Assembly (NCBI GenBank): GCA_947179485.1
Contig: OX359246.1
Coordinates: 41,085,632 to 41,149,631, forward strand
From: Allacma fusca
Taxonomy: Eukaryota; Arthropoda; Collembola; Symphypleona; Sminthuridae
Direction: 5' to 3'
Length of the DNA: 64,000 nt
In this document: in pieces, positions 50,465 through 61,520 of the stretch
Position numbering within the stretch: the stretch's first letter is position 1
How the letters are laid out: each line of letters starts with the position of its first letter
The notes under the pieces: generated by a model
Database searches by the model: none
What the model was told of the DNA's origin: nothing
The model's input: the letters and a program-made list of their open reading frames with translations, nothing else
Translations under genes and position numbers: made by a program

Positions 50465-51920
50465 TGAGATTTGGAATGAGGAGGACGTAAAAATTATTAG
50501 TAAAGGAACTTGGAGCAATTTGGGAAAACATTTTATTTTTCATCTGAAAACTTATCCTAGGGCTACTAACTCCATGTCGGAGTAGTAAGATGGGACAGGC
50601 ACAGAGCCCTACAAGATAAAATCATATCAACCAAAATTTCGAAATCGTAGTCAAAACTGCAATCCGACATTGAGTTTATACTCTTCCGGTACACGCTCGT
50701 TATTAGAGACCCTTATTTGAGTATTTTCTTCAGAGTAAGGGACATAAATAAACAGATTCTCTTAACGAGTTTGGCATTATAAGAGTGGTCCGGTCTGGTC
50801 CCAGGTTTGGACAAGTGAATCTATTCCAACATTTTGTACCAAACCGTTAGGACCGTTCTTGTATAAGGACCATTAATAATAATCTGATCACACCAAATTA
50901 TTCCTCGATGGGCATTTGCAAACCAATTCCTTTTCAACGGATACCCAGGAGTGTAAAAAACGTCCAAAAAAACTTCAACCAAAGAAGTTTGTTTCAGCAA
51001 TATTAATACTGTAAAACAGTAGAAATTGCAACAAATAAGGATGATTTGCAAACAGACCACATGTTTCTGGTCCAGAAAATCCACAGGACTCTGTTCCTTG
51101 GTCCGAGAGTCTGGAGCAGACCATTTTAAATGATCGTGCTGTTGAACCAGGCAGATCAGAAATCTTGGAACAGACCGGAACATTCCCAGCACTATACATA
51201 GACTGGACTCACAGTAAAAAATCAATATGCTTTTTATATGCTGCTTGAACTTCAATGATTCCGAATCTGATGCCACTATAGATAAATTGAATGTGAGTGC
51301 GATGTCAACTATTAGCATACGTAGGCTGCAATTAATTCATTCAAGTTAATGTTTTACTATCATACGCCCTACTATAGCTACATGGCCCTTTGAAGCATAA
51401 TGAAAAATAGTTGATGAGATAGTGTATAGAGTCTAATGACGGCATAAATGCCTGATTATGAGCTGGGAAAACTTGACCATGTACTTGGAAAAACTTGGGG
51501 TAATTTTGTATGATATAATAAATCGGGTGATAAGATAACTTTTGTAGTTTCGAAAAAAAATCTGTATTAATTGTATCTCTCATTCCCGAAAAACATGTTA
51601 TTGCCTAATACAATAGTACATCAGTACCTAGATTAGTTACGTCTTCTCCCGAGATGACGTCAATTTTGCATACAAGTTTCATCAAATAGTTATCAGTTAT
51701 ATGGAATTTATGCTAGCAATAAGCACTTCACAGATGATCAACTCACTATAGATGTGCAATGATCAATAATTTAATCTATGCTTTCAGGTCATCCTAACAG
51801 TTGACAGCTATGCAGAACGTCGCATATTTTTGACAATGTGTACTCATTGTCCATTCTGGGGTTTTGTGTTGATCACTTGACAGGTAGGAAGACTACAGAG
51901 TCAAAGTAGGACCCGCAAAT
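50465..51920. other. intergenic region with repeat fragment
   Basis: Contains a GGTCCGGTCTGGTCC / GGAACAGACCGGAAC bounded segment at about 50785-51185. The 165-residue minus-strand frame across it is judged fortuitous. A CRE-like TGACGTCA lies at 51655-51662 and an inverted GATA motif at 51690-51695, upstream of Shisa-like gene A. Confidence 0.4.
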
Positions 51921-52685
51921 ATGCCGAGTTTTGTTATTTTTTCCACAATCTTAGCATTGTTGTTTCTCAATTGTGAAGCGTGGTGTGATGATAATTATTG
52001 TTATTCAGATGATGGAATTGCGTGAGTGCTAAAAAAATCTCATTATTCAGCATTTGTGAATTTACTAAAAATATCTACATTAATTTCGCACATTCAAACT
52101 AATATTCTATTTTCCTGTAGGGTAACTGTAATTTACAGTATGGTAGTCGGATTGGCTGCAATCATCGCAGTGGGAATCGGTATTTGTTGTGTTTGTTGTT
52201 CCTGCTGCCCGTGCTACAGGAAGAAGACGAGGACGCCTCAAACTTTCGTTGCTGCCCCTGTACCTGGTTTCGTCGGTGAGAAATTCAGCAAAACTTGCTA
52301 CTGGTCTCAGGACACTTGTAACTAAAAACGGATAAAATGTATGGCTGTGTGATTTGCAGGACTGAATGCCAACGGAGTAATGATTGGACATCCTTACGTC
52401 ACAGCTTACCAAGTAAATCCTGCTTTTCCCAACCAACCAGCGTATCCACCCCAGTTCTTACAGCAACAATATTATAGTCAGTACCAGCCACCTTATCCTC
52501 CTCAAGATCCACCGCCTTATCCCCCTCAAAGTCAAAGTGACGGCCGGACTCACGACCCCCTAGCTTTGGGTACAAGCAGTGCTGTAGCCCAGAATAACGA
52601 CAAGCAACAATTTAATGTAGCTGTTGACGACCATCCCCCACCATATCCGATCACTGGGATCGACCAGGAGCAAAACAGATTCTAA
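51921..52685 (+). CDS. Shisa-like PPxY-tail membrane protein A
   Basis: Exons 51921-52021, 52121-52275 and 52360-52685 (phases 2 and 1) give 193 residues. There is a signal peptide (MPSFVIFSTILALLFLNCEA), an ectodomain of only about 15 residues with two Cys (WCDDNYCYSDDG), one helix (VIYSMVVGLAAIIAVGIGI), a dense Cys cluster (CCVCCSCCPCY), then a Pro/Gln/Tyr-rich tail with two PPPY motifs plus QPPYPP. This is the architecture of the Shisa/WBP1/VOPP1-type superfamily, whose tails bind WW domains of Nedd4-type ligases and whose Cys cluster is palmitoylated. The ectodomain is far shorter than in classical Shisa proteins. It is the longest and most divergent member of the array. Confidence 0.72.
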
Positions 52686-53893
52686 TTTTAAATCCACCTC
52701 TTGTTTTTTTGAGCAGCCCACAATCTGTTAGCTTGTCTTCGATTCTTAAGATGACACATTGAATGACTCTACTGCTTTGTTGAGGTTTAAGCTCTTGAGT
52801 ACTTACCTAGTACATTAAATTAACGTAGCATGGTCAACACGTAACACTTGTTGAAAAATGTACGTATTGTTGCATGTAATCATACAAATCAGGTTGGGTC
52901 AGGCGCGTAAACCAAGTTAGTTTTAAGTTGGAGTTTTGAAAAATATTATGTTCAAAATGGGACTCCATATTTTAAACAACTTGACCACAGCCACTTTCCT
53001 ACTAACGGGTCATGCTACAAGAGTCGAACTATGTACAGATATTAAATCTAAATTCACGCAAGTTAACAAGCCCAGTATGATTATACCACTTACATTTTTG
53101 ACTCCACATGCTATTTCAACAGGAGTATCAGGAATTACATGAAATGATCCTTCACTTAAAGGCAACTCCGTTCAATAGTCCAATATCTCAAACATGGTTT
53201 ATAAATCCCGCAAGTATAATTTTCAAAACTTCATTTAAATATTTTCAGGTCACAATGTACATTTTGGTGACAAACAACTCCAATAATTGAGATGAGGTTG
53301 ACTTGTTTTTCATTGGTTTATCTGGAATGTATAACAAAATTACATCATAACATTTTAAAGGGCTATCCTCAAAGATTTTGTTATGAAAGAATGTCAGTTG
53401 TTTTTTGTTTTTGTTCCAAAAATGTGTACTTAAGAACACAAATGTACCCACAAACACAAATATGTTCACCTATTGATTAAGTACTTTGCCCTCGCATTAA
53501 CCATGATGTCTCCTGGCGCCTGTTAAATTTATTGTACCTTGTGGCCATCTATATAGTAGCTCTTCCAATTCTTCCCTACCCCGCAACGCAGTTTTGTCAC
53601 ATTAAAAAGGATGAGATAACATGCTATAACATTGAACATCAACATTAATTTGAAAATTAACCCAAATATATTTTGTTTATACAGATGTTGTATTTAATGG
53701 AAAAAAACACCTGAAACCATTGACAATGATTAATTTCTACTGATTCATCCTGCCTACATTCTAGGAAAACGTTGTGCCTTCTCGGAAACGATATGGCCAG
53801 TCACTGTATCAGACAGAGCCATACCTGTAATAGTAAAAGAAATGTATATTAGAATCGTACCTTACTTTTACTCTCCTCACCACGAGCTACTAA
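52686..53893. other. spacer between array members A and B
   Basis: No exon supported. Around 53746-53830 a CTGATTC.TCCTGCCT...AAAACG block resembles the conserved 3' block of genes C-E, suggesting a remnant of a lost unit. Confidence 0.3.
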
Positions 53894-53904
53894 TGATAAG
53901 ATAA
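53894..53904 (+). promoter_or_regulatory. GATA-type motif upstream of gene B
   Basis: TGATAAGATAA, 247 bp before the start codon of gene B. The same motif lies at comparable distance before the other array members. Confidence 0.5.
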
Positions 53905-54140
53905 AAACTCTTGAAGGCATTACATGAACTTACAAAAATATTACAAAAATATGGTATCAAATTCCCAATGGTTTAGTTGTCCACCAATCCACTGTTCGGT
54001 TCTTTCGTAATATTCCGTAATTGTGAGTCATTCATCATGAAAGTGGGGGTGGGGGTATTTTGATGCGGTGTACGACGTAAAATAATTAGCCACTGCGAAT
54101 GAAAAAAATTATTCTCTGTCATCTCTTCGGTCAGTTCCAC

Positions 54141-54735
54141 ATGGCGTCAAAAATTCCCCATCTTTTCCTAGCCGTACTTTCAACAGTTTTCTTCTCAGTG
54201 TTCCAAGTCAGCCATGCAGAGTGTAAGTGGGAAAACGGTATTTATGAATGCACAGGTCCCTCAGCACGTCTGAAGTGAGTCTGATTTGATATCCTCAAAA
54301 TGATTGCCCAATTGTGAAGTCATAAAGAAGCAAAATTTTAAACGATTTTCACAGCTACCCCTTAATCATTGGGCTCGCCGTGGCAGTGCCATTATTCATC
54401 CTATCAATTGTCATAGTTATCTGCATTTTTTGTGCCCGCTGCCCACTTCACAGAAGGATGAACCGTCGGAGGGTCCGCTCTCCAGTGTTTGTCATTCAAT
54501 ATCCTTACCAAGGTTTGTCTTGAAATACTCAAAATAGAAACTTACCCCTACTGGTAACATTTTTATAAATTTCAATTTAGATCAAATATTGGATTTAGGT
54601 ACGTCAAGTCAGACGGGATACTCTTACCAGGGTTATTCGAGAAACCCCTGTCCTTCCCATCAACAGCAGCATTCTCCAAAGTATAACACAGCAGTGCCAA
54701 CTGCATCTGGGTGGACTAGTGTCATGGCTACTTGA
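54141..54735 (+). CDS. Shisa-like membrane protein B (no PPxY)
   Basis: Exons 54141-54274, 54355-54512 and 54581-54735 (phases 2 and 1) give 148 residues; an alternative acceptor at 54599 stays in frame and removes six residues. There is a signal peptide, a short ectodomain with two Cys (AECKWENGIYECTG), a helix (YPLIIGLAVAVPLFILSIVIVICIF) and a reduced Cys set (CIFCARC) followed by a strongly basic stop-transfer (HRRMNRRRVR). The tail has YPYQ and GYSYQGY but no PPxY motif, unlike its neighbours. The exon scheme places it in the same family. It may have lost WW-domain binding. Confidence 0.65.
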
Positions 54736-55333
54736 TACAGAGACAAAAAAATTTGTACATCCTGCACAATAATTTCTCCTGTTGGCGCAAATATATTTGA
54801 AAACATTACATTAATGCCCTTAATTTTTACTAATATTTATACTTATAAATTTTATCCTTTAATTGTATTGCCAGAAGCTAACTTTGCTCCTTATGTGCAT
54901 ACGTGCTCGTGGAGATATAGCCTAATTGTATGTAATAGTTTCATCCCAAATAAAAAAAGTCTATTTAATTTATTAAACGTTTTCAATGTAATTTTATGCA
55001 ATGCATCCTTAATGCCTAGAAATACAGTATGTATTGTATGTAAAGTCATTATTTTAGATCAACTGTTCGCCAAAATAGTGATGATGGCTGTTTAATTAAT
55101 CACAAAAGTAAGACGTCATTATAGCTTTTAATTGTTTTTCAGTTTTGGAGTCCTCGACATTCTCTGGAACGGCGTACATTGAACGGGTTCGATAATTTCC
55201 ACACTTGTACATACGTCCACAATTCGATTGTGTATGATCTCCCTTATATCTACCTTATAATTGAACCTATTGCACCATAATTTTTAATGAGTGTAGAAGG
55301 TTGTGTTTCTTACCCGTGGCGTCGATAAGCATT
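54736..55333. other. spacer between array members B and C
   Basis: No coding exon supported. Confidence 0.35.
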
Positions 55334-55344
55334 TGATAAGATAA
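55334..55344 (+). promoter_or_regulatory. GATA-type motif upstream of gene C
   Basis: TGATAAGATAA 277 bp before the start codon. A second CGATAAG lies 10 bp upstream of it. Confidence 0.5.
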
Positions 55345-55610
55345 AAACCATTATAATGCCTGGTCAAGTTCACCGGCAAGGATAAGGCTATGCATATAAT
55401 TATATAATTATATGTATATTATTTTATAAATTTATAAGACCCTTCAACTGTGAAGGTCCAGGTGGACCGACTGCTAAATGTTAACTTCGGATGACTGTCA
55501 CACCTCAATTCGTTCAGTAGTAATTTTGAGCTCAGAAGGGAAGGGAAATAATTGAGAGTAAGTTAATATCGCCTGGATCAAAATATCATTAAACAGTGAC
55601 TCACTCCAAA

Positions 55611-56303
55611 ATGGCATCCACATTCTCAAGATCCCCTGTAATGCTCATTGCATTTCTGTTGTCTTTCCAAGTTTACGTTTGCAATGCTAGCTACGAATGT
55701 GAATACGATTGGTCCGGTAACTACGTATGCGAATGGACTGATGATACCAGGTAAATTACCACATTTTTTAGTAATTACTAAAAATTATTTAAAATATCTT
55801 CTCTAATCTTATTTGTCTATTTCAGTTTGGGACTCATTTTGGGGCTTGCAATAGCTATCCCATTAATCATCCTCATAGCCTGCATCATTGGCTGCTGCTG
55901 CTGCTGCGCCAATTGTCCAATGTACCGTGGAAAAAAGGACGCCCCTGTGATCATTATGCCACAACAGCAGATGTATCCCATGGGTATGTATTAACAGTAC
56001 AATTATTCCTAAATAATTAGAATGAATGAACATTAATTTTTAATCATCTTAATATATGAGTTCCAAGACTTGGGATTAATCCAACTGTGCATTTATTTTA
56101 CAGGTCCTAATGGACAGCCTGCTTACCCCCAACAAGGTTACGGAAACTATCCTGGCTCACCTCAAGGACCACCAAATTATCCTCAACAAGGTTATTCAAA
56201 TTACCCTGCTGATGGACAACAAGGACCTCCTCAACGTGGGAATAATGCAGCTCCTCATCCTGCCCCTGCACCTGGATGGGCTGCACAAGAGCGTAAAAAT
56301 TAA
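55611..56303 (+). CDS. Shisa-like PPxY-tail membrane protein C
   Basis: Exons 55611-55750, 55826-55983 and 56104-56303 (phases 2 and 1) give 165 residues. The signal peptide (MASTFSRSPVMLIAFLLSFQ...) is followed by a short ectodomain YECEYDWSGNYVCEWTDDT with two Cys, a helix (LGLILGLAIAIPLIILIACIIG), a run CCCCC then ANCPMY, and the linker PQQQMYPM. The tail exon starts GPNGQPAYPQQGYGNYP and contains PPNY, a PPxY match, amid PQQGY repeats. It lacks the VSNPAYPQAPPPYP block of D and E. The exon-1 sequence is nearly identical to pseudogene F. Confidence 0.75.
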
Positions 56304-57185
56304 AGCCATATGCAGCAGATTCCAATAATTATTACTAATCATGACATGATGATTAGTAATTGATTTTTATCAAGCACAAAAGGACAATCACAATAAATAT
56401 ATACCTTCATTGTAATCATTGACATTCGCTGTAGTTTATTCTGCCTGTGCTATTCTTCAGAACAGCAAAATCCTGGCGAAATATTATATGAATAATGCAT
56501 AAAGCTACATATGCACATATAGTTTTATACATAATTTGTATATATATATATATATATAATTATATTTGCAAATGCAAATATCCTGTATTTACTGAAGGAT
56601 TAAACATGAATTGGACCTCGTACATCCACTGAAGATTTTGTTAGTTTGGGATTTTGTTTTTAACACTAATATTAAATTAAATAGCGAAAGGCTTGCTCTA
56701 CAAAATTGGAAATAAATAAGGGAAAGCTACTTTTCGAAATTAACAACACCGTTGATTCAACATATAGTAAATAATTGGATAGTAAAACTCTGATATACGT
56801 GATCTCCTGGAGGTTGCCAATTTGGACCATAATAAATAGCAATCCTTTTTGTATATTATTATCGTTGTCTTTCATCTGTAAGGGTATTGTCATATTTACG
56901 CATTTCAAATTCCAGTTGGCGTTTTTAAAATCTGTTCCCAATCTCAGCTGCCCTTCCAGTTTTAGTTTGTTTTCTCGCTCTTTGATCAAACTCAGTTTTT
57001 CTATTTCGTCCATTTCCAGGACACAAACCAAAAAAGTACTACGGGAGACTGAATAAACTAAATACATTTTAGTAATTATGTGTATACATATTTTATGACT
57101 CAACCTGTTGCACTATATAGTGACTAATACCTAATTGAAAATTGAAGTCAACACAAATATTTCAAGAGTAGCGATGACGCACATT
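56304..57185. other. 3' flank of gene C
   Basis: Includes a conserved 3' block (TTATTCTGCCTG...AGCAAAATC...ATGAATAA, about 56435-56500) and an AT repeat (56539-56558). A flank of about 200 bp (56685-56850) is matched downstream of gene E (60775-60930). The 143-residue minus-strand frame here is treated as fortuitous. Confidence 0.45.
56539..56558. repeat. AT microsatellite
   Basis: About ten TA dinucleotides. Confidence 0.8.
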
Positions 57186-57196
57186 TGCTAAGAGAA
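57186..57196 (+). promoter_or_regulatory. degenerate GATA-type motif upstream of gene D
   Basis: TGCTAAGAGAA at the position equivalent to TGATAAGAGAA of gene E, 247 bp before the start codon. The core GAT is mutated to GCT. Confidence 0.35.
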
Positions 57197-57296
57197 AATA
57201 ATTAAAGTATCTAGGAAATTCTTCGGGGAAAATATTAAGTCAATGTTTGTAATATTACAAATTTACAGTGGTAATCCGAATTTGAAGGTTCCATTC

Positions 57297-57340
57297 GGTC
57301 GAATTACTTGATTAAACTTCTATAAATATTTCATTTCAGT
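57297..57340 (+). promoter_or_regulatory. conserved proximal promoter block of gene D
   Basis: GGTCGAATTACTTGATT followed by a TATAAATA box at 57321-57328 and TCAGT at 57336. Equivalent blocks stand before E (59629), F (about 61097) and G (about 63746). Confidence 0.5.
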
Positions 57341-57432
57341 TAGTAGTGATTTTCATCCCCGAAGTGAAAGGAAGTTATTCCGAGCAAAAGAACTTGGAAT
57401 CAGAGTACCACTAAAAAGTGACTGGCTACAAA

Positions 57433-58207
57433 ATGGGGCTTAAAATATCAGGATCCCCTTTAGTGCTCATTGTGTTTCTACTATCCTTGGATACATTTGT
57501 TTGCAGTGCTGGTTATACATGTAATTACAATACCGCCGAAAACCCACACTGCAAATGGGACGATAATCTGAAGTAAATTTTTGCCACATTTTTTATTACG
57601 CATTTTAAAAATATGTACCTACTTTAGAAGGAATCTAACATTGTTTTTCCAGTTTCCGTCTAATTGTATGGATCTCATTAGCTACCCCATTAATCATCAC
57701 CGCTGTCTGCCTCATTTCCTGCGTCTGCTGCGTCTCTTGTCCACTGTACCAAAGGATGAACCGTAAAAAACAGGGGGGTGTAGTTTCCACTGCACCCCAA
57801 CAGCAACAATATCTCATGAGTACGTATTAACATGGAAACCAACACTTATGAAATTATCGCAATACTGGAGCAGTCATTTTTAACCATTTCAAAATACGAG
57901 CTCCAATATGTACAATACTGTAACAATTCCAAGTGGATATTTTTTTACAGGTCCCAATGGACAGCCTACTTACCCTCAACAAGGTTTTGAAAACTATCCG
58001 GTTTCCAATCCAGCGTATCCTCAAGCTCCGCCTCCGTATCCTTTCCCTCAACAAGGTGCTTCAAACTACCCTGTATCTTATCAAGTGCAACATGAAGTAC
58101 CTCAGGATAATTGGAATAATGGAGCTGTGCCACCTACTTCTGCTCCAGGATGGGTCCCACCAAAACCTACAAACGAAAGCCATATTCAGCATATTTCCCT
58201 TAATTAA
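57433..58207 (+). CDS. Shisa-like PPxY-tail membrane protein D
   Basis: Exons 57433-57572, 57653-57819 and 57951-58207 (phases 2 and 1) give 187 residues. There is a signal peptide (GSPLVLIVFLLSLDTFVCSA), an ectodomain YTCNYNTAENPHCKWDDN with two Cys, a helix (FRLIVWISLATPLIITAVCLIS), then the Cys cluster CVCCVSCPLY and a basic stretch QRMNRKK. The tail begins with the shared PNGQPTYPQQGF block, carries NPAYPQAPPPYPFPQQ with a PPPY motif, and ends with PTSAPGWVPPKP and a longer C-terminus than E. It is closest to E in tail and exon 2. Confidence 0.75.
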
Positions 58208-59523
58208 TCCTGACATCACGAATAATGTTTATCAGTCACACACACATATTCCCTTGCAACCAATCCACATTGTTATCACTAACTCTTGTTGTGGCTGATT
58301 CTGCCTGCACTATTCCGCCCAGCAAAATCATCACTATTTTGAAACATTACATGAATAAACTATACTGCTATTTATAATTATGTACATATGTATTTTTGTA
58401 CATCCAGATTTTTTTGTAATTCCTGAACCGAGCGATTAAATATACGAATAGGAGCTCGCATGAAGATTTGGTTATGGTCTTGAAGTTTGTTTTAAATACC
58501 AATATTCAAAAAAATAGTTATGAATGGCGAGGTCAGAAAATTGACTACGCCTACCCCAAAAAAGTTGATTTTGGAATTAGAAGAGCCAAATCAAAATAGT
58601 CAAAAATATATTAGAATTTTACTTGTGTAATTTTTTGCTTATGTATTACTGACGTTAATTGTCGTAAGAAAAGGAATTCTTCGGACTTCGGCAAAAAAAT
58701 TAATTCTCTTCATGAGTCAATTAGACGACTTCAGGCAGTGCTTTGAAGATAGTCTCGCTATTCTCTAAATTCTCGATATAGTTGGGAAGGATAAGAGGGA
58801 AAATATCTGTAGATCCGATACTTCTCTCTTCCGTATCTTTGCTCCTAAATATGTATTTCTCTAACCTTGCGCTTTGCACCTATCAGTCCTGTTCACAATT
58901 TTAAACGTAGGGACCTATATGTGTGATAGCTCCCTGGAAAGCCCGTAAAATTTTCTGCAAAGGAGCCACAAAAGAAACTTCAGAAAAATATTTGCATCGT
59001 AATAAATATTTGTAATGATTGACTGTGAGCTTCTCGTGTAAACATTTGGTAGCTGTTCAAAGAACAACACAAGAATTCAAATGATAAAAATACACAAAAT
59101 CAATTCGATTCATTAAATTTCTGCACAAAATGCATGTTGACTTGCATAGATAGCTACATTCGGATAAGTCCATTGTAGTTTTCTGCGTGAGATAATTTCA
59201 AACATTGTGACTTACAAGGGAAGCTCTTGGATTGAACAACCCGGATCAAATAGCGACTTTGAATGCTGATGTCTTATAATTATCTGTAGTCCCAGTGTCC
59301 TAACCAACATTAAAGTTCATGCTTACAACTCTGGTTACTCTCAATATTTAGGAACCGCGTAGACAGGATAAAGTTCTGCTGTAGCTGTAATTATTATATG
59401 TGTCTGCATTATACATCTTACATTGATACATGCATTTGACGAATGAATCTATTGCGCATTATATCTGTAAGTTTTAATCAGTACTGAAGATTATATTTTT
59501 GAAGGGAACAAATGACAAGCAAT
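58208..59523. other. spacer between D and E
   Basis: Begins with the conserved 3' block (CTGATTCTGCCTGCACTATTC, AGCAAAATCATCA, ATGAATAAAC; about 58295-58360). No further exon supported. Confidence 0.4.
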
Positions 59524-59534
59524 TGATAAGAGAA
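59524..59534 (+). promoter_or_regulatory. GATA-type motif upstream of gene E
   Basis: TGATAAGAGAA 241 bp before the start codon. Confidence 0.45.
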
Positions 59535-59764
59535 AAAAGTTAATGCATAGGCAATTCCCCTGATAATGTAAAGTCAATGTCTATAGTTATAAATTTACAA
59601 TGGTGATCCGAATTTTAAAGTTCCTGTCGGTCGAGTCAGTTGATTAATCTTCTGTGAATACTTCAACTTGATCAGTAGTGATTCTCATCCCATAAGTGAA
59701 GGAGAGTAATTCCGAGAAAAATAACTCTGAATCAGAATACCACTTAAAAGTGGCGGACTATAAA

Positions 59765-60481
59765 ATGGCATCAACATTTTCAAGACCTCCTTTTGTGCTC
59801 ATTCTGTTCCTATTATTGCATGTATATGTTTGCAGTGCTGAATATACATGTAGTTATGATGAGAATGGCAACTACACATGCGATTGGTCGGATGATCTGA
59901 AGTAAATTTTTCCCACATTTTTTATTAAGAATTTTAAAAATACCTACTTTAGAAGGAACCTAACATGGTTTTTGTCCAGTTTGTCCCTAATTATAGGGCT
60001 TTCATTAGCAATCCCTTTAATCGTCACCTTAGTCTGCGTCATTGCCTGCTGCTGCTGCGTCACCTGTCCGATGTACCAAATGTTGAATCGGAAAAAAAGG
60101 AGGGGCGTAGTGTTCGCTTCCCCACAACAGCAGATGTATCCCATGGGTATGTACTAACATGGAAATTAATGCGAAATTATGGGACAGTTATTTCAAGCCA
60201 TTTAAAATTATGAGTTCTAAATCCAAAGCGTGCAATTAATCCAACTGAGAAATTATTTGACAGGGCCCAATGGACAGCCTGCTTACCCTCAACAAGGCTT
60301 TGCAAACTACCCGGTTTCCAATCCAGCGTATCCTCAAGCACCGCCTCCTTACCCTTTCCCTCAACAAGTTCCGAACTACCCTGCATCGTATCAAGTGCAG
60401 CATGAAGTACCTCAAGAAAATAGGAATAATGGAGCTGGGTCACCTGCTCCACCATATGTTGCACCAGAACCTACAAACTAA
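59765..60481 (+). CDS. Shisa-like PPxY-tail membrane protein E
   Basis: Exons 59765-59901, 59980-60146 and 60264-60481 (phases 2 and 1) give 173 residues. There is a signal peptide (MASTFSRPPFVLILFLLLHV...), an ectodomain EYTCSYDENGNYTCDWSDD with two Cys and an N-glycosylation site (NYT), a helix (LSLIIGLSLAIPLIVTLVCVIA), cluster CCCCVTCPMY, a basic stop (NRKKRR), linker PQQQMYPM, and a tail with PNGQPAYPQQGF, NPAYPQAPPPYPFPQQ (PPPY) and a C-terminal PAPPYVAPEPTN. Likely a plasma-membrane or endosomal adaptor by family analogy. Confidence 0.75.
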
Positions 60482-61014
60482 AGCTATATTGAGCAGATTT
60501 GATACATTTAATTAATCCTGACATCAGGATAAATGTGATGAAATATATACATCTGTGCTCACACACAACCATTCCGCCTTGTAATTATTGTTGTTTTGTT
60601 GTAGACTATTTTGGCTGCAGTTTATTCTGCAGCAAAATCATTAATGTTTTGTAATATTATATGAATAACGTATAACGCTACATACTTGCGACCTTGAAAT
60701 GGCGCATATGTACTGAAGATTTGTTTGATTTTGAGGTATTGTTTTCAATACCAACATTAAATAAAATAACAGCAGTAAACGGCTTGCTCGAACAAATTGA
60801 ATGTACACATCCCGAAAAGCAGCCTTTTGAAATTAACATAACCGAATCAAGATGGTAATCATTTTAACAGTAAAATTCGAATATGCATACATACGTGAGA
60901 CTTTCAATTCTGATTTTATAAACAAGAACCCTTTATATGATTATAACGTGTTATATTTTTGTGTGAGGGACTTCCGGTGGGACTGATGAAACATTCCTTG
61001 TAACAAAACATTTA
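60482..61014. other. 3' flank of gene E
   Basis: Holds the conserved 3' block (TTATTCTG..AGCAAAATCATTA, about 60618-60670) and flank sequence matching that downstream of gene C. No exon. Confidence 0.4.
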
Positions 61015-61024
61015 TGATAAGGGG
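61015..61024 (+). promoter_or_regulatory. GATA-type motif upstream of pseudogene F
   Basis: TGATAAGGGG 225 bp before the start codon of F. Confidence 0.4.
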
Positions 61025-61239
61025 TTTCACTGTGATGGGCTATTACAGTAACACTAACAATAAGCCATCCAGTCCACTTTGAAAAAAGGATTCCTCTCGG
61101 TTGAATCACTTGATTTAACTATAAGGAATATAAAATAGGAATTCGATCAGTAATGATTTTCAACCCAGAAGGAAAGGGAAATAATTCAGAGCAAATTAAT
61201 CCTGGATCAAAATATCCTTAAACAGTGACTCACTCCAAA

Positions 61240-61520
61240 ATGGCATCCACATTCTCAAGATCCCCTGTAATGCACATCGCATTTCTGTTGTCTTTCCAAG
61301 TATACGTTTGTAGTGCTAACTACAAATGTGATTACGATTGGTCCGGTAACTACGTATGCGAATGGAAGGATGATACCAAGTAAGTTACGACATTTTTTAG
61401 TAATTACTAAAAATAGGGCTTGCAATAGCTATTCCACTAATCATCACCATAAACTGCTTCATTGCCTGCTCCTGCTGTATCATCTGCACACTGTACTAAA
61501 GGCTGAACCGTAAAAAACAG
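61240..61520 (+). pseudogene. Shisa-like array member F, broken
   Basis: Exon 1 (61240-61379) is intact, with the signal peptide and ectodomain YKCDYDWSGNYVCEWKDDT almost as in gene C, and keeps a GTAAGT donor. The intron is fused to exon 2 by a deletion that removes the branch region, the acceptor and the first residues of exon 2 (junction near 61414). The helix continues (GLAIAIPLIITINCFIACS) but ends in TAC-TAA where the relatives have TAC-CAA, a nonsense change. Nothing resembling the Pro-rich tail exon follows. A signal peptide plus ectodomain could at most be made. Confidence 0.75.

Noticed and set aside
50821-51318. 165-residue minus-strand frame with some hydrophobic stretches
   Set aside because: It overlaps a repeat segment bounded by GGTCCGGTC-type motifs and lacks receptor landmarks or splice context.
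56672-57103. 143-residue minus-strand open frame downstream of Shisa-like gene C
   Set aside because: The homologous flank downstream of gene E does not keep the frame and the composition is that of translated AT-rich sequence.
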